Both the position numbers and the translations under genes were made by a program. From contig JANWJY010000029.1 of NCBI GenBank assembly GCA_025451715.1, forward strand, positions 1 to 7,045: a DNA stretch of 7,045 nucleotides, written 5' to 3'. Source of the stretch: Fimbriimonadaceae bacterium (GTDB lineage: Bacteria; Armatimonadota; Fimbriimonadia; Fimbriimonadales; Fimbriimonadaceae). The stretch's first letter is position 1. Every line of letters starts with the position of its first letter. Positions 1-6,378 of the stretch are shown here, one piece after another. Under the pieces are notes generated by a model. It saw only the letters and a program-made list of their open reading frames with translations. It searched no databases and was not told where the DNA came from.

Positions 1-1269
1 ATCCACGCCGACTTCCTGAGCGGGGTGCGAGAGCTCGCGGCCATGACGGGGGCCCGGATATACCTGAGCGATGAGGGCGGGCCGGACTGGCTGTACGAAT
101 TCCGCACCGACCCGAACGTGACGTTACTCAAGGACGGCAGTACTGTCCGAATTGGAAACGTGCGGCTCGACGCCGTCCACACCCCAGGGCACACTCCCGA
201 GCACATCACCTTTATCCTCACTGACGAGCCGGCGAGCGACAAGCCGCTCGGTGCGTTCACGGGCGACTTCATCTTCGTCGGCGACGTAGGCAGGCCCGAC
301 CTGCTCGAGCGAGCAGCAAACATAAAGGGCACGATGGAGGTCGGAGGCAGACAGCTATTCGCATCGCTGTCTGCGTTCCGGAATCACGATGACGGCCTAT
401 TGATCTGGCCCGGTCACGGTGCAGGATCGGCGTGCGGCAAGAGCCTGGGCGGCGTACCCGTGTCCTCGCTCGGCTATGAGAAGGTCGCGAACTGGGCGTT
501 CAAGAGCCGATCTGAAGTCGAGTTCGTCGAAGAGGTCTTGATCGGCCAACCGGAGCCTCCGAAGTACTTCGCGACGATGAAGCGACTGAACAAGGAGGGC
601 CCTCGCGTCCTTGGCGGATTCAAGACGCCGGTGAAGACCACGGCCGACAAGATGCTGGCGTTGATCGCGGGCGGAGCGCAGGTCGTGGACCTGCGAGACA
701 GCGATGACATGGCCCTCGGATACATTCCGGGCGTGATCGGCATTCCGCACGACAAAGCGTTCGTGAAGTGGGCGGGCTGGTTCCTCAGTTACGAGAGCCC
801 GATTTACCTTGTGGCTGAGAGCGAAGAGCAGGCCCAGTGGGCCACCAAAGACCTTGCTCTCATCGGGCTGGACGATGTGCATGGCTGGACCGATAACAGC
901 GTCCTGAGTGCTTACGAGAAGAACTCAGCGCCCCTCGAGCGAGTTGAAGAAGTCGAAGCCAGCCAGATGAGTGTCGAGGGGACCGTGGTGTTGGACGTTA
1001 GATCCGGCTCCGAGCACGTCGAAGGTCACGTCCCGGGAGCGATTCACATCCCAATCGGGTATCTCTCCGATAGGATCGAAGAGATCCCCCGCGACCGCCG
1101 GGTCGCGGTCCATTGCGGGTCTGGATCCAGGTCCAGGCTGGCAATAATGCTAATTCGAAGGCTGGGAGTCCGAAACACTTGCAACGTTAGGGGTGGTTTC
1201 AGCGAATATAAGGATATGGGCGGCACTGTCGAAGTGGGCGCAGGCCATCCTGAGCGCGTGAAGCACTAG
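1..1269 (+). CDS. Persulfide dioxygenase-like MBL-fold/rhodanese protein (CstB type), 5' partial
   Basis: The reading frame is open from base 1, so the gene starts upstream; the GTG at 25 is an internal Val. About 422 residues are visible. The window opens inside the metallo-beta-lactamase HxHxD motif (visible IHADFLSG). Further metal-site motifs follow: HTPGHTPEH (178-204), GDVGRPDLL (280-306) and WPGHGAGSACGKS (from 403; His at 415-417, Cys at 433-435). The middle rhodanese domain (about 655-900) has VVDLRDS and GYIPGVIGIP but no Cys at its active loop. The C-terminal rhodanese (about 980-1230) has VVLDVRS, GHVPGAIHIP and an intact loop CGSGSR with catalytic Cys at 1114-1116. MBL, pseudo-rhodanese, rhodanese is the order known for staphylococcal CstB, which oxidises persulfides and handles sulfane sulfur; ETHE1 is the mononuclear-iron relative. 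The inferred role is cytoplasmic sulfide/persulfide detoxification. The fold is secure; the exact substrate is inferred. A terminator follows directly. Confidence 0.88.
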   Translation: MHADFLSGVRELAAMTGARIYLSDEGGPDWLYEFRTDPNVTLLKDGSTVRIGNVRLDAVHTPGHTPEHITFILTDEPASDKPLGAFTGDFIFVGDVGRPDLLERAANIKGTMEVGGRQLFASLSAFRNHDDGLLIWPGHGAGSACGKSLGGVPVSSLGYEKVANWAFKSRSEVEFVEEVLIGQPEPPKYFATMKRLNKEGPRVLGGFKTPVKTTADKMLALIAGGAQVVDLRDSDDMALGYIPGVIGIPHDKAFVKWAGWFLSYESPIYLVAESEEQAQWATKDLALIGLDDVHGWTDNSVLSAYEKNSAPLERVEEVEASQMSVEGTVVLDVRSGSEHVEGHVPGAIHIPIGYLSDRIEEIPRDRRVAVHCGSGSRSRLAIMLIRRLGVRNTCNVRGGFSEYKDMGGTVEVGAGHPERVKH

Positions 1270-1299
1270 ACGCTTTTACTTCCTCCTCCCACACACGAA

Positions 1300-1331
1300 G
1301 GCCCCCACCGCTTGCGGATCGGGGGCCCTTT
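1300..1331 (+). terminator. Intrinsic terminator after the MBL/rhodanese gene
   Basis: GGCCCCC (1300-1306) pairs perfectly with GGGGGCC (1321-1327). Inside it CCG (1308-1310) pairs with CGG (1315-1317) around a CTTG loop. A short pyrimidine tract (CTTT, then AACTTATT) follows. It lies about 30 nt past the stop codon of the MBL/rhodanese gene and before the next gene, so it separates the two transcription units. Confidence 0.8.
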
Positions 1332-1383
1332 AACTTATTCAGCAGGGGAACCTGCGGGGAGTTGCGAATAGTAACATCGAGAC

Positions 1384-2391
1384 ATGGACATCCTCGTGAT
1401 CGGTGGGACGCGGTTCGTGGGACGCAAGATCGTCGAGGCAGCGGTCTCGAACGGCCATCCGGTCACCCTATTCAACCGCGGTAAGACGAACCCCGATGGA
1501 TTCCCAGACTTGGAGACGATCGTGGGCGATCGCACCGGAAACCTCGACGGTTTGAAGGGCCGAAAGTGGGACGCCGTTATCGACGTCTGCGGTTATTGGC
1601 CGAAGGCGGTCGAGCCGCTGTGCGTCGCGCTCAGTGAGAGCGTTGAACGATATGTGTTCATCTCTTCGATCTCGGTCTACGAGGACTCATCTCCGGACGG
1701 ACTTACAGAGGACACCGGCCATCTCCTCGAGAACGCGGACGCGAATGTCGAGGAGCTGAAGATGGAGATGTACGGCGGACTCAAGGTGCTTTGTGAGAGA
1801 GTCGTAGAGGCGCACTTTGGAGATAGGGCGCTGATCGTACGGCCGGGGCTCGTCGTGGGCCCTGGCGACCACTCTGACCGATTCACGTATTGGCCACGGC
1901 GGTTTATGCGTCCTGGCCCGTTCTTGGTGCCCGAATGCAGGGACCACCCCGTGCAGTTCATCGACGGTCGCGCCCTCGGCGCCTTCACGGTGCTTGCGAC
2001 CGAGCGCTCGCTCTCCGGCGCGTACCACGTCGCTGGTCCGACGCCGCCTGTGTCGCTTGGAGAGTTCATCCGTCTCGGTGTCGTGGCCGGGGGAGGAGTG
2101 GCTCAGCCTCAGTGGGTGCCGTGCGAGACGTTGGTCGAGAAGGGCGTAGAGCCCTGGTCTAAGGTTCCGCTCGTCACGTCGTTCACTGGCGAGCGCAGCC
2201 CGCTGAGCACCGTGGACAACGGCAGAGCCGTCGGTGCAGGCTTGAGCATTCGGCCGGTCTCTGCCACGATCTCCGACACGATCGAGTGGTGGAAGAAGGA
2301 GCGGTCGGGCACAGAGCCCCGCTGGGGACTGAGCGACGAGAAGGAGCAAGAGATCCTTATGGCAGTTAAAATGGCAGCGTCCCCGCCGTAG
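1384..2391 (+). CDS. Extended SDR, NAD-dependent epimerase/dehydratase-like protein
   Basis: A complete 335-residue protein with a Rossmann fold. The N-terminal dinucleotide-binding motif is GGTRFVG (residues 7-13) after a hydrophobic strand. NRG (31-33) sits at the end of beta-2, where the cofactor ribose is bound. DVCGY (67-71) and FISSISVYE (92-100) follow, then the catalytic pair Tyr130 and Lys134 in YGGLK. RPGLVVGPGD (153-162), DRFTYWPRR (165-173) and PVQFIDGRALG (189-199) are typical of a bacterial epimerase-like SDR family of about this length. The substrate cannot be read from the sequence; a sugar-nucleotide or small cyclic alcohol is possible. It is probably cytosolic, with no signal peptide. 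The ATG at 1384 immediately precedes the Rossmann motif, so the start is secure, but no good Shine-Dalgarno lies close by (GGGGAG at 1356-1361 is 22 nt away). It follows a terminator, so it needs its own promoter, which I could not identify. Confidence 0.87.
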   Translation: MDILVIGGTRFVGRKIVEAAVSNGHPVTLFNRGKTNPDGFPDLETIVGDRTGNLDGLKGRKWDAVIDVCGYWPKAVEPLCVALSESVERYVFISSISVYEDSSPDGLTEDTGHLLENADANVEELKMEMYGGLKVLCERVVEAHFGDRALIVRPGLVVGPGDHSDRFTYWPRRFMRPGPFLVPECRDHPVQFIDGRALGAFTVLATERSLSGAYHVAGPTPPVSLGEFIRLGVVAGGGVAQPQWVPCETLVEKGVEPWSKVPLVTSFTGERSPLSTVDNGRAVGAGLSIRPVSATISDTIEWWKKERSGTEPRWGLSDEKEQEILMAVKMAASPP

Positions 2392-2404
2392 GGCGAGGAC
2401 GCTG
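2375..2404 (-). terminator. Hairpin terminator between convergent genes
   Basis: CAGCGTCC (2375-2382) pairs perfectly with GGACGCTG (2397-2404). Inside, CGCC (2384-2387) pairs with GGCG (2392-2395) around GTAG, with a single C/A mismatch between the two stems. On the - strand the stem is followed by CCATTTTAAC, a modest U-tract, and lies about 18 nt after the stop of the LTxxQ gene. On the + strand no U-tract follows. The left arm and loop contain the last codons and TAG stop of the SDR gene. It most likely ends the pilus operon transcript and may also block or protect the convergent + transcript. Confidence 0.65.
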
Positions 2405-2421
2405 TTGGGATCCACTAGGAG

Positions 2422-3276
2422 CTAGAAACCGCCGCCCGTTCCGCCGCCGGTGCCACCACCGCGCGCGCCACCGCCACCGCCACCCGTGCCTCCACCGCCG
2501 CGACCGCCGAACCCGCCGCCGCCACGTCCGCCGAACTGGTTGTTCTGGATGTTCGGGTCGGCCTCGAACTTCGGGCCCTCCAAAGTCTTGAGCGTAGCCT
2601 TCTGCTCGTCGGTCAGGACGCCTTCGATCGCGGTCCTCAGGATCACGTCGTTCTTTCGCAGCTCGCCCGAGAGCGCCTCACGGTCTGCGCCATCTTCGCG
2701 GAACTTCATCATGATCTGCTGGTTCGCAGCCTGCTGCTTGTCGATGAGCTCGGTAATGCTGAGCTTCTGCATCGCCTTGAGGCTGAGCTTCTTGACCATC
2801 TCGTCCTCGAGGAACATCCTGGGGCCGCCGAGTTGGACCTTGATCTGACCGAGGCGGTTCCACTGGTCTGCGGTCAGGACGGCCTTCACCTTCTCGTTGG
2901 ACTCTTTCTGCATGGCCTCCATTTGCTTTTGCATGGCCGTCAGATCGAAGCCTCCGCGTGCCCCGGCCTGGCCGTTGCCGCCTGCTCCAGCGTCACCGCC
3001 GCCGCGTGCGCTCTCGAACTGGCTGCGCATCTTCGCAGACATCTCCGTCCGAATGACTTCCAGGCCCTTCTTTTGCTCGTCGGTGAGCTTGATGTCCTTC
3101 TGAACGTCTGCCCGCCCAAGGAGCGCAGACTCGCTGTTCATCATGTTGCCGAACTGCATGCCACCGCGCTGGCCGCCGGGGCCGCGCTGTCCACCTCCAC
3201 CGCCCTGTGCGAGCACGGTTGAGGCCATTGCGAGGGTCGCCACGAGGGCGAAGAAAGTAACTGTCTTGATTGCCAT
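2422..3276 (-). CDS. Exported Gly-rich LTxxQ (Spy/CpxP-like) protein
   Basis: A protein of 284 residues from the ATG at 3276. An in-frame ATG at 3318 is rejected as the start because it lies inside the upstream secretin gene and would put 14 charged residues before the signal peptide. Residues 1-23 are a classic signal peptide (basic Lys4, hydrophobic core, VLA before Gln24). LTxxQ motifs occur at 64-68 (LTDEQ), 112-116 (LTAMQ), 134-138 (LTADQ) and 221-225 (LTDEQ), in helical, Lys/Glu/Gln/Met-rich stretches (about 55-90, 110-150, 155-235). LTxxQ is the hallmark of the Spy/CpxP periplasmic chaperone family, though repeats and length differ from enteric Spy (about 140 residues mature). Gly/Arg-rich linkers sit at 25-39 and 91-109, and residues 249-284 are nearly all Gly. 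There are no Cys residues. It starts 1 nt after the secretin stop with an AGGTGG ribosome site inside the secretin gene, so it is translationally coupled. A periplasmic role in chaperoning or assembling the secretin complex is inferred. Confidence 0.82.
   Translation of the reverse strand: MAIKTVTFFALVATLAMASTVLAQGGGGGQRGPGGQRGGMQFGNMMNSESALLGRADVQKDIKLTDEQKKGLEVIRTEMSAKMRSQFESARGGGDAGAGGNGQAGARGGFDLTAMQKQMEAMQKESNEKVKAVLTADQWNRLGQIKVQLGGPRMFLEDEMVKKLSLKAMQKLSITELIDKQQAANQQIMMKFREDGADREALSGELRKNDVILRTAIEGVLTDEQKATLKTLEGPKFEADPNIQNNQFGGRGGGGFGGRGGGGTGGGGGGARGGGTGGGTGGGF
2425..2532 (-). repeat. Gly-codon low-complexity tract (GGX-type tail)
   Basis: This stretch encodes the last 36 residues of the LTxxQ protein, nearly all Gly with scattered Arg, Phe, Thr and Ala. 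The DNA is a degenerate GGN repeat (CCN on the + strand) and strongly GC-rich. It is low-complexity coding sequence that could slip during replication, not a mobile or structural repeat. Confidence 0.75.
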
Positions 3277-3277
3277 T

Positions 3278-5740
3278 CTAGTTTCCACCTGTCGTAGAAC
3301 CACCGGTCGTGGTTCCACCAGTCCCGCCTGTCGTCGTCGGCGGTCGGACCTTCTGATACTGGTCTCTGGCAGACCTTGAGAGCCCGCCGACCTGGTCGTT
3401 CTTGAGCTGCTCTGACTGCTCAGCGTTTCGCACGATCCGCGGCGTGAGGAACACGAGCAGTTCGGTCTTCACTTCGTTCTTCTCGCGCGACTTGAAAAGC
3501 TCGCCGAGGATCGGGATGTCGCCGAGCAGCGGGATCTTCTTGGTCGTCGTGCGGACCTGTGAGCGCATGATGCCGCCAAGCACGATCGTCGCGCCGTCCT
3601 GGACGCTGACGGTCGTCTGTGCCTGGCGCTGGTTGACGATCGGCGCGTTGAAGTCGGTGAAGCCCTGGAGGTCGTTCGCGGTCTGGACCACGTCGAGCGT
3701 CACCATGCCGTTTGCGGTGATGCGCGGCGTGACGGTGAGCACGATACCCACGTCCTGGAACGAGTAGTTGAAGATGAAGTTGCCGTTGACGTCCTCTCGC
3801 TGGCTGACGATGAACGGCACGCTCTGGCTGATGTTGATCTCGGCCTCGACGTTGTTCGACGTGAAGATGCGGGGTGTCGAGAGGACCTTGAACTTCTCAT
3901 CGGTCTGGAGCGCGTTGAGGAACCCGCCCAAGTTGCCACCGGAGACGGTGTAGCTGAAGCCCTGCGCCGGAGGCGTGGTCTGCAGGCCAAAGCCGGTGCC
4001 GCCCTCGCCCGTAACGCCCGAGTTTCCAAGGAAGTTGCCGTTCACGAGGTTCCACTCGACGCCGAGCTTGCTGCTCGAATCCAGAGTCGCCTCGACGATG
4101 ATCGTTTCGATCATCACCTGCTCAGGGATTTTGTCGAGCTGCGCCAGGATGTTGCGGATCATCTCCGCGTTCTCCGGGTCGCCCACGACGATGAGGCTGT
4201 TGGTGTTGGGGTCTGCGATGATCGTGACCTGTCCCTGCGCCTGTCGCGTGTTGACGATCTGTCCCTGGGCGTTGCGCGCCACTCCACCCGCGCCCTGTTG
4301 CTGCTGGTTCTGCCTTCCGGCGTTGCCCAGGAAGCCGCCCTGGATGGCAACGTTGGTCATCAGGTCGCCGTATGCCGACTCAGGGTCTTCGATGTCCGTG
4401 AGGAGCGCGTTGAGTCCGTTGATGTCGCTCTCGAGCTCGCCGCCCTGTCGAATGCCACCGCCGCCACCGCCTCCTCCCTGGTTGCCCTGGTTGCGCGTGT
4501 TCTGGTTGCCTTGGTTGCGGGTGTTCTGGTTGTTTCTCGTGTTGCCTTGGCCGGTGCGGTTGTTGCGGTTCTGGCCGAAAGCCTGGTTGAGGAGGCCAGC
4601 GATGTCGTCGGCGCGCGCGTTGCTGAGCGGGAACACGAACGTCGAGTCGACGTACTCGACCTCGTGGTCGAGTTCGTCGATGACCTGTGCGATCACGGTC
4701 TGGTTTTGACCGGTGGCCGTGACGACCAGCGAGTTGGTGCGAGTGTCCGCGACCACTCCGCCGCCAGCGGTAATTCCGCGCTGCGCGCGGGAGATTCGGC
4801 TGAAGAAGTCTGAGTTGTTGCCCGTCTGGCCGCCACGGCCGGTGTTCTCATTGGCCGCAAGCACGCTCTGAACCGTTGCGACGACGTCCGATGCAAGCGC
4901 GAACTCGAGCGGATAGACCTTGGTCTCTTGCGGGGCGTCGGTCTGCTGGTCGATCTCTTCGATCAGCGCCTCGACCTCGAACTGTTGCCGCTGGGGAGCG
5001 TTGACGATTACAGTGTTGCTGTAGTCGTCGGAGGACGCGCGTACTGTGGGCCCTGCCTGGCCAGGCTGCATGTTGCCGAAGTTGAATCCGCCCCGATTGT
5101 TGTTATTGTTGCGGCCTTGGTTGCGTCCGCCTCCACCGCCGCCGAAGAACATCTGCATCGGATTGTTCTGCTGCTCGCGCTGCCAGAACACGTCGTTGAC
5201 GACGCGCGAGACCTCGCTGGCGTTCGCGTACTTGATTCTGTACACGCGCAGGATCGCTGCCTCGCGGTCGCCGCCTGGGTTCATCATGGCCGCGATCTGC
5301 TCCGGCGTCAGGTTCCCAAACCCGCCTTGGTTTTCGCGCTCGTTGCGGCCCTTGATGAGTAGCAGGTTGCCGGACTTCTCCATCGTGAAGTTCATCATTC
5401 CAAGCTGGGCGTTGAGGATCGCGAAAGCGTCAGAAAGCGAGACGTCTGCGGGGCTGATCAGCGTGAGCTTCTGGGTCAGCTTAGGGTCCTTGACGATCGT
5501 GATGCCCGACTCGCGCATGAAGAACTCGATCACGGCGTCGGCGCTGGCGTTGCGGAAGGTGAGCTTGAGCTTTTTCTTGGCATCGAGCTTGAACTGCTCC
5601 CAAGGCTTGCTGTTCTGGCCGCCGTTGCCCTGGTTACCGCCGGTCGAAAAGCTTGGGCCACCGCCTTGTGCGGTGGTAACCGTGGGCGCGGCCAGGACGA
5701 GCGCCAGGAGCGCTGCTGCGATGTAGTTTCCTATCCTCAT
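3278..5740 (-). CDS. pilQ: Outer-membrane secretin, PilQ position, GspD-like N-domains
   Basis: A complete 820-residue secretin, the outer-membrane pore of type IV pilus and type II secretion machines. Residues 1-24 are a signal peptide (TTA before Gln25). A Gly/Asn-rich linker precedes an N0/STN-like domain (about 50-132, LKLTFRNASADAVIEFF). Three secretin-N (N1-type) repeats follow: about 162-266 (ILRVYRIKYANASEV to NTVIVNAP), 273-360 (VYPLEFALASDVV to ADTRTNSLVV) and 363-538 (FVFPLSNARADDIAGLL to ADPNTNSLIVVGDPE). The first and third carry long Gly/Asn/Gln-rich insertions. The beta-barrel core spans about 541-772, with VLSTPRIFTSNN (619-630), VPFI (641-644) and the family signature DGATIVLGGIM through IPLLGDIPILGELF and LLVFLTPRIV. 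The tail (773-820) ends in Thr/Gly repeats. No AMIN domain or lipobox Cys was seen. ATG at 5740 overlaps the previous stop as ATGA. The secretin call is secure; pilQ rather than gspD rests on gene order. Confidence 0.93.
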   Translation of the reverse strand: MRIGNYIAAALLALVLAAPTVTTAQGGGPSFSTGGNQGNGGQNSKPWEQFKLDAKKKLKLTFRNASADAVIEFFMRESGITIVKDPKLTQKLTLISPADVSLSDAFAILNAQLGMMNFTMEKSGNLLLIKGRNERENQGGFGNLTPEQIAAMMNPGGDREAAILRVYRIKYANASEVSRVVNDVFWQREQQNNPMQMFFGGGGGGRNQGRNNNNNRGGFNFGNMQPGQAGPTVRASSDDYSNTVIVNAPQRQQFEVEALIEEIDQQTDAPQETKVYPLEFALASDVVATVQSVLAANENTGRGGQTGNNSDFFSRISRAQRGITAGGGVVADTRTNSLVVTATGQNQTVIAQVIDELDHEVEYVDSTFVFPLSNARADDIAGLLNQAFGQNRNNRTGQGNTRNNQNTRNQGNQNTRNQGNQGGGGGGGGIRQGGELESDINGLNALLTDIEDPESAYGDLMTNVAIQGGFLGNAGRQNQQQQGAGGVARNAQGQIVNTRQAQGQVTIIADPNTNSLIVVGDPENAEMIRNILAQLDKIPEQVMIETIIVEATLDSSSKLGVEWNLVNGNFLGNSGVTGEGGTGFGLQTTPPAQGFSYTVSGGNLGGFLNALQTDEKFKVLSTPRIFTSNNVEAEINISQSVPFIVSQREDVNGNFIFNYSFQDVGIVLTVTPRITANGMVTLDVVQTANDLQGFTDFNAPIVNQRQAQTTVSVQDGATIVLGGIMRSQVRTTTKKIPLLGDIPILGELFKSREKNEVKTELLVFLTPRIVRNAEQSEQLKNDQVGGLSRSARDQYQKVRPPTTTGGTGGTTTGGSTTGGN
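3285..3290 (-). promoter_or_regulatory. Shine-Dalgarno of the LTxxQ gene, inside the secretin gene
   Basis: On the - strand AGGTGG lies 8 nt before the ATG at 3276 and within the last codons of the secretin gene (stop at 3278-3280). Position and spacing decide the ATG at 3276 over the in-frame ATG at 3318 and imply coupled translation of the two proteins. Confidence 0.7.
4480..4527 (-). repeat. 24-nt tandem repeat in the secretin gene
   Basis: Two adjacent 24-nt units (4480-4503 and 4504-4527 on the + strand, beginning GGTTGCC and ending GTGTTCT) differ at two positions. A decayed third copy follows at about 4528-4539. Each unit encodes eight residues of the NTRNQGNQ type. It sits in the Asn/Gly-rich insertion of the third N-domain of the secretin (residues about 390-433), beside a run of eight Gly. 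Confidence 0.8.
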
Positions 5741-6378
5741 GATTGCTCACTCAGTTGAAGGTCGGCGAACCCCGACCCTCCGGACCGAATCGGCCCTCTC
5801 AACGCTCCAGGGACGTCCGGTCTGACCGGTTCGAACCCAAAGTTCCCATTGTCAACGCCTTCCTCGGGGAGGTCCCGAAGCAGGTCTAGCTTCAAAGATT
5901 GCCCTCCGGCGCCCCTCACCACTATATACGTCGGCGCAATCTGGGCGATTACCGCTCTTTTCACCCTGCCGCCTACCATTAGGTACAAAACGTCGCCGCT
6001 CATCTCGTTCTCGAGCAGCGCGCTCGGGACGTCGTTCACGATCATAGTACCGGTGTACTTCCAGCCCGGTTCGCCACCTGTATAGGAGGCTGGGATCTCG
6101 TTCGGGGCCAATGCTCCTGTCGCACCCTGTTCCTGCCGGGCTACAAGGGGGTTAAACGCGTTTCTCGAGGCTTCGTTCAGTCTGGGGAAGGGGTTCTTGG
6201 CAGCCTCAAGGTCTTCTGCCGTGATATCGGCTTGAACCTGCGCCGCTGTAGTCCTTCCGCGGATGAGCTTCGTCCCGGTTCCGGCGGCGCTATCCCCGCT
6301 CGGCGCGGTCGCGAACCAGGCGATCATCCCGAGTAGGACGATTCCGCCGTACAGAACGGGCCGGGAGAGCTTAGCCAC
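5737..6378 (-). CDS. pilP: PilP-like inner-membrane alignment-complex protein
   Basis: 213 residues from a GTG start. One N-terminal membrane segment (about residues 8-25, VLYGGIVLLGMIAWFATA) follows a short basic stretch (Lys3, Arg6). A Pro/Asn-containing linker with NPFPRL and RNAFNPL (62-78) comes next. A compact beta-rich domain (about 106-168) contains YTGTMIVND, ALLENEMSGDVLYLMVGGRV and IAQIAPTYIVVRG, resembling the PilP/GspC homology-region fold that contacts the secretin N-domains. Proteobacterial PilP is a lipoprotein; here there is no lipobox Cys and the anchor is a membrane helix, as in GspC. The GTG is chosen because a perfect AGGAGG lies 9 nt upstream and the start overlaps the pilO stop as GTGGCTAA. 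The ATG at 6441 lacks a ribosome site and would overlap pilO by 71 nt. The stop overlaps the secretin start. The assignment rests on fold impression and on lying between pilO and pilQ. Confidence 0.68.
   Translation of the reverse strand: MAKLSRPVLYGGIVLLGMIAWFATAPSGDSAAGTGTKLIRGRTTAAQVQADITAEDLEAAKNPFPRLNEASRNAFNPLVARQEQGATGALAPNEIPASYTGGEPGWKYTGTMIVNDVPSALLENEMSGDVLYLMVGGRVKRAVIAQIAPTYIVVRGAGGQSLKLDLLRDLPEEGVDNGNFGFEPVRPDVPGALRGPIRSGGSGFADLQLSEQS

Noticed and set aside
397..882. - strand open frame (161 residues) opposite the MBL/rhodanese gene
   Set aside because: Arg/His/Leu-rich shadow of a well-supported gene.
1687..2415. - strand open frame (242 residues) opposite the SDR gene
   Set aside because: Arg/His-rich composition with no recognisable domain; it lies over a convincing SDR and is a frame shadow.
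2415..2425. Palindromic CTAGGAGCTAG at the LTxxQ stop
   Set aside because: Only 4-bp arms of a self-complementary tetramer; no support as an operator or recombination site.
3277..3318. N-terminal extension of the LTxxQ protein from an ATG at 3318
   Set aside because: It lies inside the secretin gene, puts charged residues before a good signal peptide, and the AGGTGG site points to the ATG at 3276.
4654..4673. Perfect 8-bp inverted repeat with a TCGT loop inside the secretin gene
   Set aside because: It is built of repeated TCGA-type codons (Asp, Val, Glu), far from any gene boundary and without a U-tract, so it is likely chance.
3975..4709. Long + strand open frame (244 residues) opposite the secretin gene
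   Set aside because: It is antisense to a clear secretin, and its Pro/Leu/Ser-rich composition is what reversed Gly/Asn-rich codons give. It shows no domain, and no ribosome site was evident.
5046..5726. Long + strand open frame (226 residues) opposite the 5' part of the secretin gene
   Set aside because: Same reason: shadow of the secretin reading frame in GC-rich DNA.
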